This document shows, piece by piece, positions 48,779 to 61,359 of a DNA stretch of 64,000 nt (position 1 is the stretch's first letter; the number at the start of each line of letters is the position of its first letter). The position numbers and the translations under genes are program-made. This DNA comes from Sipunculus nudus (Eukaryota; Annelida; Sipuncula; Golfingiida; Sipunculidae). The stretch is taken from assembly GCA_026874595.1 (NCBI GenBank), contig CM049308.1:73940624-74004623 (forward strand). Reading direction: 5' to 3'. The notes under the pieces were generated by a model that did no database searches, was not told the origin of the DNA, and saw only the letters and a program-made list of their open reading frames with translations.

Positions 48779-50600
48779 GTTTATAACTATATTCATTTTA
48801 AAAATTCATATAAAAAGTTATAATTTACATTTGTAATTTCATTTCAGTCGAAATAAAGAAAATACAAATTGCCCATGCCGCATATGTGGAATGTATGCAT
48901 CAACGTTTTACTCGGCTGCAAACGATGATGTATACCCTTATTTTAAACAATAATCACTTATTTCATTACTTTTTAATTACTTTAAGTAGCTTAAAATTCT
49001 AAACGTTTAGGCTGGATGACAACATAACATTTCTGTTCAATTGGCTCATCAAACTGATGATTAGGACTAATCTTGCCTCGTTATATCCCAAATAACGGTA
49101 AGGCTTTTAAAATGATATGCCTTTAAATTTTTTCCTTTAATTTTAAAATTTGAAGTATAAAATATAAATAGACTTTTGAAATTATTTTTAATCGATTCAG
49201 CATATTAAAATAAGGTAATGTGGTAGCTCTGATTGAATTTAACAGTAACTATTTCTCTACATAACGATTTCGTAGAGCCAACCCTAGACACCCACAGATG
49301 TTAAAAATTTCATTTCTACTACCTCAAATATATCAATTTATTCTATATTAACATGTTGGTTTCATTTCATGCTAATAAATCTTGTGCTGTTGATTTTCTG
49401 AGTTTTCTTGGTACCGAACCCAAAACTAGCCACTGCGACTTCGCGAGTTTGAGAAAATAAGTGGGAAAAACGTTATTTTCCATTTGGAAAATTATTATTT
49501 CACTTTAAAACTGCCAAATATCACAACCACTGTTCGTTTTGTTAATATTTAGCAAATATGTTCCTCTACATGTTTTTATGTACCCTGCCAGAATTTACGT
49601 CAATAATATTGCGTACTTACGTCTTTTTTTGTACCAGAACATGATGTAGTCATTCACTCTTTTAAATCGGTAACTCTTTTATTTAGCTTAGCTAACTTTC
49701 AGTAATGCTGATTTTAAGCAATGGGTCTTTGTCCCTTGTCCATCCGTCGGAACGTCCGATCGTCCGTTAGCAGGGTTTATCATAACCATTAGTCCAAGGA
49801 AGTTCATGCTTAACATCCCGACAGATCCTGATAAAACCTCTTATTGAAACCAAAACGTAGATCCCAGTCCAGTGACGTATATTATGGAATCCATGTGGCA
49901 AAACATGCACAATGAATGTCAGACTCCTCGCGTTTGATGTATTGCATATATTTCCTGAAATTGTTTCTATCGTTTTTTCAGAAGAGACCTTGACCTTGAG
50001 GTTCAAGGACACACGTGGAAATAAAGGATTTGTTGTTAACATCATAGCTTTTGAAGCATTACATATTCTTCCTCAAATGTGATTCACAAACTGTTTCAAC
50101 AATGTTTTTAATCAAGGTTAGGGTTAGGCGCGAAAACAAGAAAACGATAATATGTGGCGCCACCATTTTACGGTACATGACAAAGCTATCCAAGATCTTT
50201 GGTCAACTAGAATTTTGGATCAATCCATGCAAGCTCTTTTCAAATATTTAAGAATATGTGATTTAATCAAAAGGACCTATTCAAGGTCAAGGTCACTTTC
50301 CTCGTAAAGGCCATTACCCCATTTTAAATGTGCTTCGTCCTCTCTCCTATATCTATATACATGTCAAGTTTGGTAAAGATCATTGGCATATTTTTGTGGC
50401 GGCGGACCGTGCTAAATCCACAGTATCCACGACTTTGCCTGGGGACACAAATATAATTTATCAACAAGGGAAAAAATGATCTGTGGAACAGATCTAGTAT
50501 GTCCCCCGCCTGATGTGGGATTATTAAGAAAAAATGTTGTGAATACATGTATGAAATTTGAGATGGATAAATGTCACACATGAAGACACACTTTTGAACT
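46702..50600. other. AT-rich intergenic region
   Basis: No supported gene. It contains a (TA)n run at 48740-48778 and scattered homopolymers only. Confidence 0.5.
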
Positions 50601-50604
50601 TGAA

Positions 50605-51130
50605 AACTGCATGCGATCATCCAGATTCAAACTTGGCCTAGCCCTTGACATGGTGCGTCAATGCTGCAAGTTTGGTGACTGTACCCCAACTTCTTTTTAG
50701 AGTTATTGCGTTAAAATCATTTGAGCAAATATCACCACTATGTCCTTGAAAATACGTCACGGTCATCCATGTTCGAACTTTTTTCTAGCCCTTGAAAAGG
50801 TGCATCAATGCTGCAAGTTTATTGACTGTACCTCAAATTCTTTTAGAGTTATTGCGTTAATGTCATTTTAGCATTATCGCCGCTGAGACCTTGAAACATG
50901 CGTCAAGGTCATCCATGTTCGAACTTGACCTAGCCCTTAATAAGGTGCATCAATGCTGCAAAATTCTCTTTCGCGTTATTGCGTTAACATAATTTAAGCA
51001 TTATCGCCCCTGTGACCTTGAAAAATCATGAGTATTGCGTTAACAAATGTGTGACGGACGGACGGACAAAAAGACGGACGCTCACCATTTGTGTCCCCTC
51101 CGATGGCGCCTTCGGTGATGGCGGGGGACA
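50605..51130 (+). repeat. 146-bp tandem repeat, three units, with GGAC tail
   Basis: The unit start ATCCATGTTCGAACTT (with variants) lies at about 50618, 50764 and 50911, a period of 146-147 bp. Each unit contains CTAGCCCTTGA, GCATCAATGCTGCAA and GAGTTATTGCGTTAA. The array ends in ACGGACGGACGGACAAAAAG and TGGCGGGGGACA. This layout is common in mollusc genomes; no coding capacity. Confidence 0.75.
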
Positions 51131-53429
51131 ATTAATAACGCTTCTGGAAATCTGGTTCTAAGATTATATAACCACACAAGGTAATTAAATTATCTGTATG
51201 GCTCGTCCTCATGGCCTGAATATCGCGGTTTTTAAAGGTACAACTCCATGATTAACCTGCTCAGTGAAACAGAAGATTCAAGTATCATATCAACTGAATT
51301 TTCCGTCTGTTCACAAAATATCTGACATTTATATTTTTTTATTCACACATTTTACTGAAACATGCATCAGGACCTTGGTCTGCGATGTGGACAATGGCAG
51401 ATCCATGCGATGGATTGTTCACCAGACACTGAACTACAGCGGTGTTGACTGACATTGACCGAGGTTGCTTGGGCAACCACTGTATACAATCATTCCGGAC
51501 CCCATGCAGCTGGACGTCACCTATCAGCCCAGAATCGCGCCCATTTACCAAACACATGCATGAACCGTGTGGCACGTGCTATTGTTTGTATATATTTACA
51601 CCACTACGTCACCGATATCGCGCCACAATGTATAAAGTTCCCCCGAGTTTTACAACATGTAAAATACAAAGAGACAATCATATTCTTTATAACTGTTATA
51701 TTTGAAATGAATATTGTCAATTTATGTTCTGTATTTGCTCCACTGCCTTAATTATTGTAATTTTCAATTGCCAGATAATATAGCTTGCCTTTACTGTCTG
51801 TCCAACAGAGGGCAGCACGCCGGTGTCTTCATTATGATATTTTTGCTGGTTGTAAAAAGAAATGCATGATGTGGTTTAAGAATAAATAATGAAGTAACAT
51901 GTAAACTGTTGCACATGGTATTGATGAATTAGCATTAAACATGTTGATGAGTAGTCATTGTTGAGCCTATGTAATCCGATCAGCGTCAAAATACACAGGG
52001 GCCCGTCTTCCTGTGCCTTTTTAATTTGCTTGTATTTTCATGAACACGGTTTCCTTTGGCATCCATGGCTCTTCTATTTTGCTTTTCACTTCGTACATCT
52101 CAGTGATTCGACTTGTGCGAGAGGTGATATATTTCAACAAACATAAAATCACTCAAAATCAGTCACACAGAGGTAACAGCAGGCTGGCAGTAACATTTTT
52201 AAAATTATCATGCCAGAAATGTCAATCAGAAATCAAGAGCTCTTCGGCCTGTAAGGTTAAACTTTCCTCATTTCAATACCATCTTGGACATCTCACTCAG
52301 TCTACGCAGCAGCTTTGTGAACAGTTGAAAAAAATGACCCATCATTAGAAAATGGAGTTCACTGATTAAATTAAGACTTTTGATCACTGTCACTCTCTAG
52401 TCCTGCAGTTGTTTTCAATTTTTTCAATAACATTTCATTCTTCTTTTGTATTTCTGATACTGTGCGTCTGTCAATGTTGTACTTCTGAAATGCAAAAGGA
52501 TAACATTTTTAAACAAGATGTTGAGCTGGAGACTACATACCTCAGCTAGAATCTCAATAACAGTGAAAGATGGAAGGTTTAATTGGGTGGAAAGTTTGGC
52601 TTTAAATGCCTCCAAAAGGTTTTTAATGAAGGTCTTGTGACCTCAAGGTCAACCAGGTTCTTTATCCTATGATCATTATCTTCACGTGCATAAAATGAGA
52701 GAAATGTGTATGAAAGGTTTTTTAAATTATATTTAGAATACCAATTTCATTTGTTCTTTCATCCATATATCTACCGAATTGCAAGGTTTGGACAAGAGAT
52801 GTTAAATATTTTTTTCAAGTTATTGTGTGTACAAGGTTTGTCTCAGGCAGCAGCGTGACCATGCTGAAACCATATTATCCCTGAATTCTCAGTCTGTAGT
52901 TGTTAAAAAGCATGTATGCAATCTATTGTAGAATCTTTAAATGAATGAATAACAAACAACTAAATTCTCAATTCTGTTTGCTTATATACATGTATAAAAA
53001 ATACCAGTATATCATTTGAAGAACCAATAAAAGAATCAGTAATCTAAGATGCAAAGTAATCTTCCAAGTTGGTTTGGTTAGTTTATTAATACATCATGTC
53101 ACCATCCGATGTACAGTACAACAAGACACTATGAGAGGGAAGGGTTCTGCTGCAGAAGTGCCCTCATGGGTACGATTATACTGGGTTTACTCCCAAGGAT
53201 ATCGTCTTAAAATGCATATAACAAAAAAAAAATGACTTCAGAGTTTACGTATCAGTTTATCACTATTCATTTTTTAAATTTTTTATTTATTTTTTTTTAT
53301 TATATTTTTTTTAATGGAGGTCACCGCCTGCATTTTTTTTTAAATGCTGACTTATCTAATTCTTGAGCTATGTATTTACATCTGCTGAGTTCCATTTTAG
53401 TTTTGGACTATGTGACAGGGTCATAGCAC

Positions 53430-53625
53430 ATGCTTCCTTTTATTATATTTTATACCCTGGTGTGACCCAGGCCAAGTGTCTACTGCACCTGCAGGACCTT
53501 ACACCGAGGAACCTCCTAAAGATGCACTCATTTGTGAGTGATGCACAGGCTGAGATTCGAAATCACGACTTCTTGGCTTTGGGTCCTGTGCTCTACCCCT
53601 GAGCCACAGAAGTCGGTATCACCAT
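53430..53625 (-). repeat. tRNA-derived SINE, second copy
   Basis: Read on the minus strand: CTTCTGTGGCTCAGGGGTAG, AGCACAGGAC (A box), TTTCGAATCTC (B box), CACTCACAAATGAGTGCATC, then ACACCAGGGTATAAAAT. It matches the copy at 9747-10030 in order and lacks part of the body. Confidence 0.75.
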
Positions 53626-54619
53626 TCATATTACCTATATCCCCACCAAGTATATCGCCCACTTTAGCATGAAAACCTTCATACGCCTACATGTAAATTT
53701 TCTGGTAGGCACCTATTCTATTAGGAAGTGCTTATTTCCATTCCCCTGGGGAGTGAAATCAGGGATCCTCATTTCCACTCCCCTTGTAAAATAGAATAGT
53801 TAGGTATCCATAAGTATAAAAATTGATTTACAATTACAGCAGCTCTATATAGGATGAAATGGCTGAATATAACGTAACATAAAGGTTATTTCTCTTACCT
53901 TTGAAGTCTAAATCATGCGACAATAGCCTTATATGCATGCTATGTTGTTTGAAGCTTAATTTTTTCTTTAAATCAAAGTTATAATCATTTTACACTGATT
54001 CCTGCATCACAACCAGGTCATCCAAAGTGTTTGAGATAAAACCAGTTCGACAGTAAATTAATGAAACAGCAACCAGCTGGGGTAGCTGGTGCCAGTTCCG
54101 TTTTTCTGTCTGGATTTTTCCATATATTTCCATATTTTTTTTTATATTGAGCTAAGATCTCACAGCACTAGTCTGATTATATGGAGACAGTCTCAATACC
54201 AGACCAGCTGATGAGGTGTTAACCATCCACTGATAAGGATCCAGCCGGATAAGAAGTATTGTCAAAACCTTTCTCCCCCTATTTGTGCTATTTCTTAATG
54301 TTTGACTCATATTTATAAAAATAAATTTTCAAAATTATTAACAACTATATAGCTTTAATCAAATTTAATTATTTGCAGAAAAATATATTTGTCGACGGAA
54401 ATTTTTTCGTAATGTGAATATCATTTTATTGCCAGGTGTTACTCTGGCTAATCATAAATGTTTAATATATTTTTTGTATGGATTCTGACACTGAAATATA
54501 TTTCACGATAGAGACAAGTGGCCAATGGGCCATGACGCTCAGCTTAATTTGACTGCATGGGTGCTCATTTCTTTTATTAATGTTATATATTGTCTGTGTG
54601 AACAGCCTATGGCAGAAAA

Positions 54620-55760
54620 TAAAAATTTCAGGATTCATAGGAGACCTGCTCAGGACCCCCCTGGATTTCACAATAGAGGGTTCTAAGGAAAATGGTTACA
54701 ATTTGTACCCAGTCTGCCTGTTTGCTCAAAAGCATGTTTCTGGTCCATAGCTCGTAGAATATAAATCACCATGACTGTATTTGACATTTATTATAATATT
54801 AAGTTATCTAATTTCAGGATTCACAGACGACTTGCCAAAGACCTGTAGTGTCCAGCCGCGGACTACTTTGTTATGCGTAATGTCCACGTTACTTCATGAT
54901 ACATGTGTTTGTAAGCGGCGGAGTGATTTATGGAGGTCGCCATATTGGCAGCGCGAGTAAACGTCTGAGAACATAATCCTGAGTTCTTATGTTTTATACA
55001 AATGCAAGATCATTACAAAACCTCCCTAGAAATTTCAATATAAGGTTCAAAGGAAGATAAATACAATTTGTACTTTGTCTGTTTGGATGCTCATATTCAT
55101 ATGCCTGTGCACCATGACATAATTTCTGGTTTCCAAGAGATTTTTCTAAAAACCTCACAGAATATAGGTCACCATGAACTACTTTCAAGTTTCCAAGGAC
55201 ATTTGCCTAGGACCTCCCTGAATTTTATGTTAGAAGGTTCTAGGCCTAATGGATACAATTTGTGCCACATCTGACTGTCTGGGTACTCAAAATCCTGTTT
55301 TCGGCCTGTAGGTTGCAATATGTCGATCACCATGATTTGCCTAGAACCTCCCAAGATGTTGCGTTAGAAAATTCTAGGCCTAACAGATACAATTTGTCCC
55401 AATCTGACATTCATGGTGTTCATATGACATCTTTTTCCTATAGGTCACAGAATATAGGTCACAGTGACCTAATTTCCAGTTTCCAAGGACATTTGCCTAG
55501 GACCTCCCTGAATTTTATGTTAGAAGGTTCCAGGCATAATGGATACAATTTGTGCCCCATCTGACTGTCTGGGTGCTCAAAATCAAGTTTCAGCCCGTAG
55601 ATCATGAAATTTAGGTCATAATGACCTAATTTATAGTTTCCAAGGAGATTTGCCTAGAAACTCCCAGGATATTTTGTTAGAAGATTGTAGGCCTAACAGA
55701 TACGATTTGTCCCCATCTGACATTCAGGGTGCTCATATGACGATTACAATATTTGCCCTT
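54620..55760 (+). repeat. Tandem repeat, 290-bp dimeric unit
   Basis: ATTTGCCTAGGACCTCCCTG occurs at 55201 and again at 55491, exactly 290 bp apart. Related half-units (ATTTGCCTAGAA...) occur at 55334 and 55648. The array is therefore a higher-order repeat of two diverged half-units of about 133 and 157 bp. A more decayed unit starts at about 54630. A GC-richer segment at 54850-54970 (TGGAGGTCGCCATATTGGCA) looks inserted. Confidence 0.75.
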
Positions 55761-56109
55761 TTAACAGCCGGACAACCAGACGGCCGCCGGACAAAGGGTG
55801 CTCGCTATAGCTCAGATGACCTACAGTCAGCTGAGCTAAAAATTAGTGTTAATCCATGATTGTTATACCAAAAACATCATAGAAATTTTACCAAAACCCG
55901 TTGATATAACCTTTTTGAGTATTGACAGTCCAACAAACTAACCAACCACGTATAATCAATGACGATAAGGAGGTTAACCGTAGCCGCCTGGCTAACTACC
56001 CCCATAGATACCAATGTGGAACTGGTCCTATATTACCATTTTGGGGGGGGGGGGCAGTGGCGTACCTAAGGGGGGGGGGGGGGGGCGGCGGCAGGGGCGA
56101 TCCGCCCCG

Positions 56110-56650
56110 GGCGGCACATTTTGGGGGGCGGTATTTCGGGGAATTAGTATAATGAGTGGCATAAGGAGTTGCTCAAAAAGTACACATTTGGCTTATTTTT
56201 TCCAATATCAAGTATTTCAGAATTATAAACTGGGCAGTGGAACCTACCAAATGATTAGCGAACAATTTGCACATATAGGGGGGGGGGGGGGGCGGCGGCA
56301 TTTCGGTGAATTAGTATAATGAGTAGCATAAGGGATTCTAAAAAAAAATACAAATTTGGCTTTTTTTGTTCCATTTCAAGTATTTTAGAAATTATAAACT
56401 GGGCAGTGGAGCTAAAAAATGAGCAGCGAACGATTTGTACATTTCAGGGGGCGGCATTTCTTGGATTTAGTACAATCAGTGGCATTAGGAGTTCCTCAAA
56501 GTACAAATTTGGCCTTTTTGTCCCATTTCAAGTATTTTATAGATTATAAACTGGGGAGTTGAACCTACAAAATAATCAGCGAACGATTTGTACATTTGGT
56601 GTGTGAGGGGGGGGGGGGGGGATTTCCGGGATTTAGTATAATCAGTGGCA
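56110..56650 (+). repeat. Tandem repeat of about 155-175 bp, four units
   Basis: Each unit has a poly-G run, GGCGG.ATTTC, a TTAGTATAATGAGTGGCATA-like stretch, CAAATTTGGC, CATTTCAAGTATTTTA and ATTATAAACTGGGCAGT, ending AGCGAACGATTTG. Units start near 56115, 56293, 56448 and 56615. Several frames stay open across it; I do not regard them as genes. Confidence 0.7.
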
Positions 56651-57666
56651 TATAGAAGGTCTCTATAGAGGCAAGATATACGCAAAGAAAGAACATATCT
56701 GTAGTTATTCTTTGTTAGATCTGTGGTCTTGCAATGTCAGAACGCCATCAATAAACTGACCAAACATGCAAAGACCAGCATTTCACGGCGGTCGTCGTTT
56801 ACAGAAATCCCTAACAGCAGATGGTAATCACCAGGGAAAAACCCTGCCAGAAGACCAATGGGCCCCTGTGGTGGGGGTGGGGTGTCTGTCGTCCACATTG
56901 TGCGAACAATATTTTGACGAATTTTGTTGCTCTTTTCTTGGAAAGTATAAAGAATTCCCATTCTTGAACCCTAGATTTTTCCGAAATTCCATGATATTTA
57001 AACGGTCTGAAACAACCTGAAGTGCCCTTTTTCAATGATTCTCCCTACTCTCACACCAGTCTCGTTAAAATACAGACGTATACACTATCGTGTATATAAT
57101 GAGTACTACCTAAATGCTTGTGTCTTTTGATTACCTAACATGACCTGCATGATCTTTTATGTAACGTGAATAAACACAATGAACACCCAGACATATGTAG
57201 GAATTATTTTAACTTTAAGATATAATTCTATTATAACTGTCCGACGGGATGATTTCCCTTGGCCGCTTAGCCACATGTTCAATAGACGGATCAAGCATTA
57301 GTCTTTTAGAGTTCCAAACTTAAATTAAAGATATATTTACCTGTACTGTTAATTCTGTTAGTAACAGTTTAATGATCCACTACCTACAGACAATCGTCGT
57401 ATATTGTGACAAATTATTTAAAATTAAAATATAATATGTATTTAAATGATATAATTACTTGAAATTTATTTAAATACTTCACTGAATAACAAATAGTCAT
57501 AAAGTTAATAAATAAAACCTCGTAAAGTGCATAATCACTATAATTCTAAAATGATTTTGATGTAGCCTTGAATTAAGGTATGCTTTTAACTTTGAGGAAA
57601 TTTATTAAACCAAGTCAGTTTTTCCAAACATTTGATTTTTTATGTGAAAATATTAAACATGCCCTG

Positions 57667-57674
57667 CCAATATA

Positions 57675-57744
<70 letters not shown>
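57667..57744. repeat. (TA)n microsatellite
   Basis: A TA dinucleotide run of about 78 bp. Confidence 0.96.
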
Positions 57745-57746
<2 letters not shown>

Positions 57747-58305
57747 CCTAACTCATAAAATTACGCGTTTTTAGTAAAGACTATAAAGTGCCTTGCAATC
57801 AGCAGTACCATGCATATCTCAATAGCTCTATTAGGTGTACCTGCTGTCATATGCGATAACAAGAGGTGGAATTATAGATGTGACAAGGTATTTTTATGCG
57901 TTGAGAATGGAATAACACCAAATGAAGTTTTTTCCCCCAAGTTCAGTATAAAGTAATCATGAATTGTGTTTACATGAATGATGAAATAAAACATTAAATG
58001 CATGTGTATCCTGCAGTTTAATCTGTTTTGTTTACAATATATTCATTTTATTCCTTTTTGTTCACTTCATAATGAAATATACTTGTTTGAACTTCGAGCG
58101 ATCTGTTGATTTACATTAGCAAAGAGATGTTTGCTCTTTAATATGTGGAGGAAGAATTCCCTGCCAGTGAATCCATCCATATAATTGCGTTGCTGTCAAA
58201 TACGAACCTGTAACAAGAATATTTGACATGATATGTTTCAATATGTTATCCAGTTTTGTATAATGTTTTGTTAGAGGGGCGGCAATGGGGCTAGGTACGC
58301 CGCTG

Positions 58306-59188
58306 GGGGGGGGGGGGGGGGGATCGTAATCAAATGCTATGTCACACTTACAGGGAGAATCAGTAAATGATGGAAATTTTCGTTTGGTTAAGTTGGGAAA
58401 AACTGTAATATAATTTGTAGGTTGACTTGCAGGGAGCAGCACTTTGTGGAAAACGTCCAGAAAATCAAACTTGAATAATCCCGGGCTCCCCTATATACCC
58501 TCACTTCTATTTAATATAAGAATGTTTTTTTCACCCATTGTCGTATTTACGATGTAAAAATTCCTTTACCACCGTACATTGCCTTTCCTCCCATACTGAT
58601 GTGTGGAGATGAATGGACCCGCAGGATCGATCACGGGAGCTGAAATATTTTGGCACTCCTTTCAGCATCAATGGGATGACAAAGTTTTATTGCTGCTGCC
58701 AACTGCATGAAATGCAAGTTTAAACTGAACTACAAGATAACAATACTTGTGAAACATACATCTTACAATTTCATTACATTTAGATCAAAATGTTGATTAA
58801 GAGAGGGGGCTGTTTTTCAAAGTGAGCTTTGATGCCAAGCGCAACTCTTTAAAATGCCGATAGCCAGGTAAAAGAGCTTTTACACCTTGGTGTGATGTTC
58901 CATTTCAAAATCTACTGGTGCACCATTTTCAATGTAGATGTAGATGGTAGTATTCTATACAAATGTTGGCTACCAGTTACATAGGACTGCACTTTGGATA
59001 CATTTCCTTTTCTTGATGATCTTGGACGTAAATCTGACTGTATTGATGGCAAAATGTGTATCTTGTGTATTTTAATATACTCATCAGAAAAGCTTACATG
59101 GTCACTTTTAGTTATTTAAACAAAGTATAAAAAGAATCCTGCAGGAACACGCGTAAATATTCTAATCAAATCACGTACAACGGAAAAC
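58306..59188. other. Upstream region of the glycosyltransferase-like gene
   Basis: No coding exon seen. It opens with a poly-G run. No clear TATA box could be tied to the ATG at 59189; TATAAAAAG at about 59127 is a candidate. Confidence 0.35.
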
Positions 59189-61359
59189 ATGAAAAACAGG
59201 TTAATCTTCAGTTTTTTTATGTTAATGGTATTTTATACATTATCAGCTAGTTATTTCTGGTTTAATTACGTTCTACACCCATCTGGCCGTTCACGTTCCA
59301 TCACTTTCAGGAGACTCAAAAATGTTGAAAGTCAAGGGTTCACACTCCAGGAAAGAAGTGTATCTTTATGTATGGGAATTGCTGTCAGAGGAAAAACACT
59401 AAGAGCTGCCCAAACAGATATTAACAAACTTCCGCTGATCAGTTGTTTTGTTCCGTCATTCTGCGCAACGGCTAGTCCTGACTTTAATTACTTCATGTAC
59501 ATGTCGTATGATTTTGATGACCCATACTTGAGGGAAGAACAAAACGTCCGGGTGTTTAAACTGATGCTGATGAGGGCGATAGACAGGAACTGTGGTGATG
59601 TGAGAGTCCAGATTCGTCTCCTGAGGGTTCCTTATTCCAGCAAACCCGCGTGGGCTCAAAATGATGCTGTCATGCAGGCCTATATAGATGGCACGGATTA
59701 CCTGTACCGGGTTAATGATGACACCCACTTTGTCACTAGGGACTGGACGAACACGTTTGCAAAACAACTGGCTCAGGCGGATCCTGTGAATGTTGGTTTG
59801 ATTGGACCAACAAACATCGGCCGTCACGAAGTCATGATCCAGTATGAATTTACACACCGCACGCATGTTGATATTTTCGGGTTTTATTACCCTCGCTTAT
59901 TAAAGAACTGGTACGGCGATGCTTGGATTTCAAGTGTGTATGGTCACAAAAGGGGTCTGATGTTACCCCATGTAAAAATAAACCACACCAGAGCGCATGG
60001 CCGACGATATTCAGTTGATGACGCTAAGCGCATAGCTAATCACCTTGGAAACAGAGTAGCCCATGACAAGAAAACCTTGGACAGGTAAGAATAATAAATT
60101 ATTTACAACGTTGACATGTGCCATGCCAGCTTTTTAGGTAAGAAAAGGTAATTTAGTTATAAAATTAATTTAATGTCCCTGTTTACATTAAAGTTGGGTT
60201 GTCATTAAAGTTTTCCGTGAGAAAGAACTGTATGTGACGTGGACTGAGAAATAATATGAGCAACGCCATCCCTGACATCAAAACAAAAACCTAAATACAG
60301 CGAAAATACTGAAGTAGACAGGTCAAAATATGAACAACCCTCAACGAATTGCAAAAAATTGTTTCATGATGATTTTCTCTACTAATTAAGTCCGCTTAAT
60401 TATATATCAATTTGTCACCAAGTTGGACATCCGAGAAGTTTTTTTTTTCACAATGGTATCCCCATTTATTTTTTAATATCAAAGAGTTGTGATTTTGTTT
60501 GGGATATTAGGTGTTGGCGTCCTGAAATCCATTGGAACCAATGAACACCTCCCTTCATAGTCATGTTTTGGGCAAATTTAAAATAAATACAAGGACAATA
60601 CGGACAATTAATATTAAGATGATAAATGTTAGTATATAACTGATATATCAGTTTCAATGCAGGTACATCAAATATCGAAAAGGGCGCAGCTTCCAGATGG
60701 TACCTGATGGGTCAAAGGTCATCAGCATGTCCCTTTTTGGTAATGAAACAAGGTACACCTACGGTGCAATCAGAAATGCCCAGCTGACCCCCGTTGTATT
60801 CCCTGGATGGAAGTTAAGAATATATACAGAGGAACCAGACTCCTCAGCGAGTCTTCACCCGGTACCTTTGAGCATAATTCAACTACTCCAGCGACTCGGT
60901 GCCGATATTTACGTGGTGCAGACGTCATTGCCTCCAATGTGGTGGCGCTACCTTGTGGCAGATGACATAAAGGTGGATTTTTTCATTATTCGACGTGTTG
61001 ATGGGTGATTGTCTAGCCGAGAATTCGCAATGGTAGAAGAATGGCTTAAAGTTGGGGCAGCGGTTCAACGGATAAAAGGTCACCCCAAACACAAGGAGAA
61101 AGAGATCCAGCCGGACCTTTGGGGCGCACAACCTAAACTCCTTAGACATATGTTAGGGTCAAAATTGTCTGATAAGATTAATGAAATTACTCATGCAAAC
61201 AGGGCTGTTAACCATTCAGCATTTCTGAATGAGGTGATGTGGCCGAAAGTCAAGCAATTTTGTTTTACCTCAAGAGAATCCGTAGAACAAGAAGTGTCAG
61301 GAACTAACATAAGTTACATAGGTCAAACATATGATGAACAGTCCGAACCTGACCTGTAG
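59189..61359 (+). pseudogene. Glycosyltransferase-like type II membrane protein, two exons, in-frame TGA at codon 414
   Basis: Exon 1 is 59189-60084 and exon 2 is 60663-61359; the intron (GTAAGA...TGCAG) is phase 2 within Arg299. Residues 5-27 form a signal anchor (LIFSFFMLMVFYTLSASYFW). The first half carries a DxD-like VNDDTHF (175-181) in a GT-A-type context. The second half has WKLRIYTEEP, LGADIYVVQ, PPMWWRYLVADD and DFFIIRRVDG, then TGA (61006-61008), then LSSREFAMVEEWL and LWGA, ending at TAG for 530 codons plus stop. The frame before and after the TGA is the same and stays family-like, so a single C-to-T change (CGA to TGA) in RxVDxRLSSRE explains it. The first residue of the usual RDVD motif is also altered (RRVD). 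Specificity unknown. It could be an inactive copy, a null allele or a recoded stop. Confidence 0.7.

Larger units (their letters stand above)
56055..58305. mobile_element. Possible hAT-like non-autonomous element
   Basis: The left end CAGTGGCGTACCTA and the right end, reversed, CAGCGGCGTACCTA match at 13 of 14 bases, with the CA...TG ends of hAT elements. Both are flanked by runs of G, so an 8-bp duplication (all G) cannot be proved. The interior holds a tandem repeat and a (TA)n run but no transposase. Confidence 0.4.

Noticed and set aside
56014-56549. Gly-rich open frames
   Set aside because: They follow poly-G runs and tandem repeat units; several frames are open at once, as expected of a repeat.
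59456-59866. 136-aa antisense open frame
   Set aside because: It is a shadow of the glycosyltransferase-like exon on the other strand, which has the signal anchor and family motifs.
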